From a virus, in IMG/VR virus record IMGVR_UViG_3300032088_000095, positions 1 through 22,841 of that record: 22,841 nt of DNA. One strand, 5' to 3'. Numbering within the stretch: the stretch's first letter is position 1; every line of letters begins with the position of its first letter. The translations under genes were made by a program, and so were the position numbers. Below the pieces are notes generated by a model that saw only the letters and a list, made by a program, of their open reading frames with translations, was not told the origin of the DNA and ran no database searches. Shown piece by piece: positions 21,994 through 22,841 of the stretch.

Positions 21994-22148
21994 AGTGGGT
22001 TTACGGTTTCCTTGTTTAGTGCCGCGATGGCTTGTTTTAGTTGGTTATTTTCCTCTTGGAGTCTAAGGTTTTCATTCTTAATGTAAATGAAATCCTCTTT
22101 TATTTGATGCAATACTTCAATTAATGTCAACTCTGTTTCTTTTTTCAT
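21990..22148 (-). CDS. Short coiled-coil protein (52 aa)
   Basis: A 52-residue protein: MKKETELTLIEVLHQIKEDF then IYIKNENLRLQEENNQLKQA and IAALNKETVNPL. Leu, Ile and Asn spacing indicates a leucine-zipper-like coiled coil over most of its length. Its ATG at 22148 overlaps the stop of the repeat protein gene (ATGA at 22145-22148), and its own stop overlaps the next ATG (ATGA at 21990-21993). The double coupling argues that this short frame is real. It and the next protein may pair as coiled coils. Function unknown. Confidence 0.7.
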   Translation of the reverse strand: MKKETELTLIEVLHQIKEDFIYIKNENLRLQEENNQLKQAIAALNKETVNPL

Positions 22149-22468
22149 AGTGCTGTTAGTTTGTATTTAATGCCGTCAACTTCGACTACCTTACCTTCAC
22201 AGGCCTTAGCTGATTTAGGAGTGCCTCGCTTTACGCCTTTGCTGTCCTCGAAGTAAGATTCATCGCCATTGGCATCATACTCACGCCTATACCAGTGGTC
22301 ATCACTGTCCTCGTAGTAAGTCAATTTACCATTGGCATCATACTCACGCCTCTCACAGTAGCCATCACTGTCCTCGTAGTAAGTCTCATTGCCCTTGGCA
22401 TCTATAATCTCGATGGGGAAGCTGAACGCAATCCCTAGTTCTTTGTATGTTTCGCTTAGTTTTTTCAT
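22145..22468 (-). CDS. Repeat protein with 21-residue YDANG-type repeats
   Basis: A 107-residue protein whose middle consists of tandem 21-residue units of the form (Y/I)DA(N/K)G..(T/S)Y(Y/F)EDS(D/K)G....RRE: IDAKGNETYYEDSDGYCERR, YDANGKLTYYEDSDDHWYRR, and YDANGDESYFEDSKGVKRG. The repeats are acidic and Tyr-rich, reminiscent of short YD- or MORN-like beta-hairpin repeats found in bacterial and phage proteins. A C-terminal domain-like piece, VVEVDGIKYKLTAL, follows. No signal peptide or catalytic motif. It leads a coupled cluster with two coiled-coil genes. Upstream lies a structured 91-base gap. Function unknown; a binding role is likely. Confidence 0.75.
   Translation of the reverse strand: MKKLSETYKELGIAFSFPIEIIDAKGNETYYEDSDGYCERREYDANGKLTYYEDSDDHWYRREYDANGDESYFEDSKGVKRGTPKSAKACEGKVVEVDGIKYKLTAL
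22204..22410 (-). repeat. 63-bp tandem repeats inside repeat-protein gene
   Basis: Direct repeats with a 63-base period. CATTGGCATCATACTCACGCC begins at 22267 and again at 22330 with near-identity, and a diverged copy (CCTTGGCATC) begins at 22393. Each unit encodes 21 residues, and the frame is kept, so expansion or contraction would not break the gene. Confidence 0.8.
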
Positions 22469-22477
22469 AGTTGTTGG

Positions 22478-22528
22478 TTAAAAAGTAAAGGCAGCATAGT
22501 ATAGGAGCCTTGAGGCACTCTGGGACAT
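22478..22528 (-). CDS. Possible 16-residue leader peptide
   Basis: Minus strand ATG at 22528 reads MSQSASRLLYYAAFTF and stops at 22478, 9 bases before the ATG of the repeat protein gene (22468). GGGGAC lies just before the ATG as a possible ribosome binding site. The frame spans the 3' half of the folded element, so translation would unfold it. It is short enough to be chance. Confidence 0.3.
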   Translation of the reverse strand: MSQSASRLLYYAAFTF

Positions 22529-22551
22529 GTCCCCGTTTCATTATGCTGACC
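22490..22551 (-). promoter_or_regulatory. Possible three-way-junction RNA in minus-strand leader
   Basis: In the gap between two minus-strand genes, an outer stem (GG and CAGCATA at 22490-22498 with TATGCTG-a-CC at 22542-22551) encloses two hairpins: GGGA-CATG-TCCC (22522-22533, a 12-bp palindrome) and GCC-TTGA-GGC (22507-22516). Read on the minus strand this precedes the repeat protein ATG at 22468 by about 20 bases. It also holds a 16-codon frame. Confidence 0.4.
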
Positions 22552-22559
22552 TAAAGTGA

Positions 22560-22841
22560 TTATTGATTTACTTCCATCGCTTCATCTATATCTTCGCATG
22601 TACCCAGCAGGTGCATCGCCATAAAGCTTTGCGTTGTGAGTAGCCAAGAAATTCGCTCTTTGTCTTTCATAAGATCAGTCATCTGCTTGCCATTAAGCAA
22701 GACAGCAGCAGGTTCTTGAATGTCGCAAATTTCTTTCCAGCTTTCAGGAGTGTATTGCTGACAGTCAATAATTAATGTCTTATGTATGGCTTTAAGATCA
22801 GCGTTCTCACGCTCAAGCTTTCTGGCGTGCATTGCTAGCTC
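22560..22841 (-). CDS. Hypothetical protein, 5' end beyond window
   Basis: The minus-strand frame is open to the window edge, so the start is likely outside; the internal ATG at 22832 gives 90 residues but is preceded in frame by E-L-A, which continues an ELA..RKLERENADLK coiled-coil pattern typical of longer phage proteins. Further on are IIDCQQYTPESWKEICDIQE, PAAVLLNGKQMTDLMKDKER and the C-terminal LGTCEDIDEAMEVNQ. No catalytic motif or membrane segment. It is the most upstream visible gene of the minus-strand accessory cluster, followed by a 91-base structured gap. Function unknown. Confidence 0.6.
   Translation of the reverse strand, partial: ELAMHARKLERENADLKAIHKTLIIDCQQYTPESWKEICDIQEPAAVLLNGKQMTDLMKDKERISWLLTTQSFMAMHLLGTCEDIDEAMEVNQ

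Noticed and set aside
22522-22533. GGGACATGTCCC as a plain restriction or operator palindrome
   Set aside because: A single palindrome proves little; it is better explained as part of the larger folded element and is reported there.
1-22841. tRNA genes, CRISPR arrays, insertion sequences, integrase or attachment sites
   Set aside because: No cloverleaf with a usable anticodon, no regularly spaced repeats outside coding sequence, and no transposase or integrase motifs were seen.

Overview
The window is a late (structural) segment of a double-stranded DNA tailed phage genome, most likely a podovirus-like virus from a marine or other aquatic setting. The order portal, scaffold, SU10/DUF5309-type major capsid protein, head-tail connector, lectin-like tail protein, lysis-like cassette, tail proteins and a giant internal or polyvalent protein is a phage morphogenesis order. 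There are no ribosomal, tRNA or metabolic genes and no integrase. Genes are packed with overlaps of 1 to 4 bases. The host cannot be named from the sequence. Sigma70-type extended -10 elements, weak or absent Shine-Dalgarno sites at many starts, and spanin-like genes suggest a Gram-negative host with normal sigma70 promoters.

Layout. At 1-5.8 kb (+) lies the head module: a 5'-truncated portal protein, two small unknown proteins, an acidic scaffold, the major capsid protein, a 101-residue unknown protein and a head-tail connector. At 5.8-8.0 kb (+) are a small virion-like protein, a modular receptor-binding tail protein with repeated lectin-like (concanavalin/LamG-style) units, and a small unknown protein. 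At 8.0-8.65 kb (+) is a lysis-like cassette of two tiny membrane proteins followed by an overlapping pair resembling inner- and outer-membrane spanins; no endolysin is visible. At 8.6-9.3 kb (+) three very basic small proteins follow one another (two resembling DUF5872 and DUF6321). At 9.3-13.5 kb (+) are three beta-rich tail-like proteins, one with 14 cysteines, and a four-cysteine 95-residue protein. At 13.5-20.9 kb (+) are a 626-residue probable internal virion protein and a 1847-residue polyvalent protein carrying an HExxH metallopeptidase-like motif and an ADP-ribosyltransferase-like region. At 20.9-22.8 kb genes switch to the minus strand: a nuclease-like protein whose end overlaps the giant gene, an HNH-like protein, coiled-coil proteins coupled by ATGA overlaps, a 21-residue repeat protein and a partial gene at the edge.

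Regulation. Several + strand intergenic gaps carry a consensus-like extended -10 (TGnTATAAT or close). Two sit exactly where transcription would begin at the A of an ATG (leaderless mRNA). One lies in the loop of a strong intrinsic terminator after the capsid gene. On the minus strand a short gap folds into a potential three-way junction and holds a possible 16-residue leader peptide. Product names are from recalled family resemblance and visible motifs only; no database search was possible.
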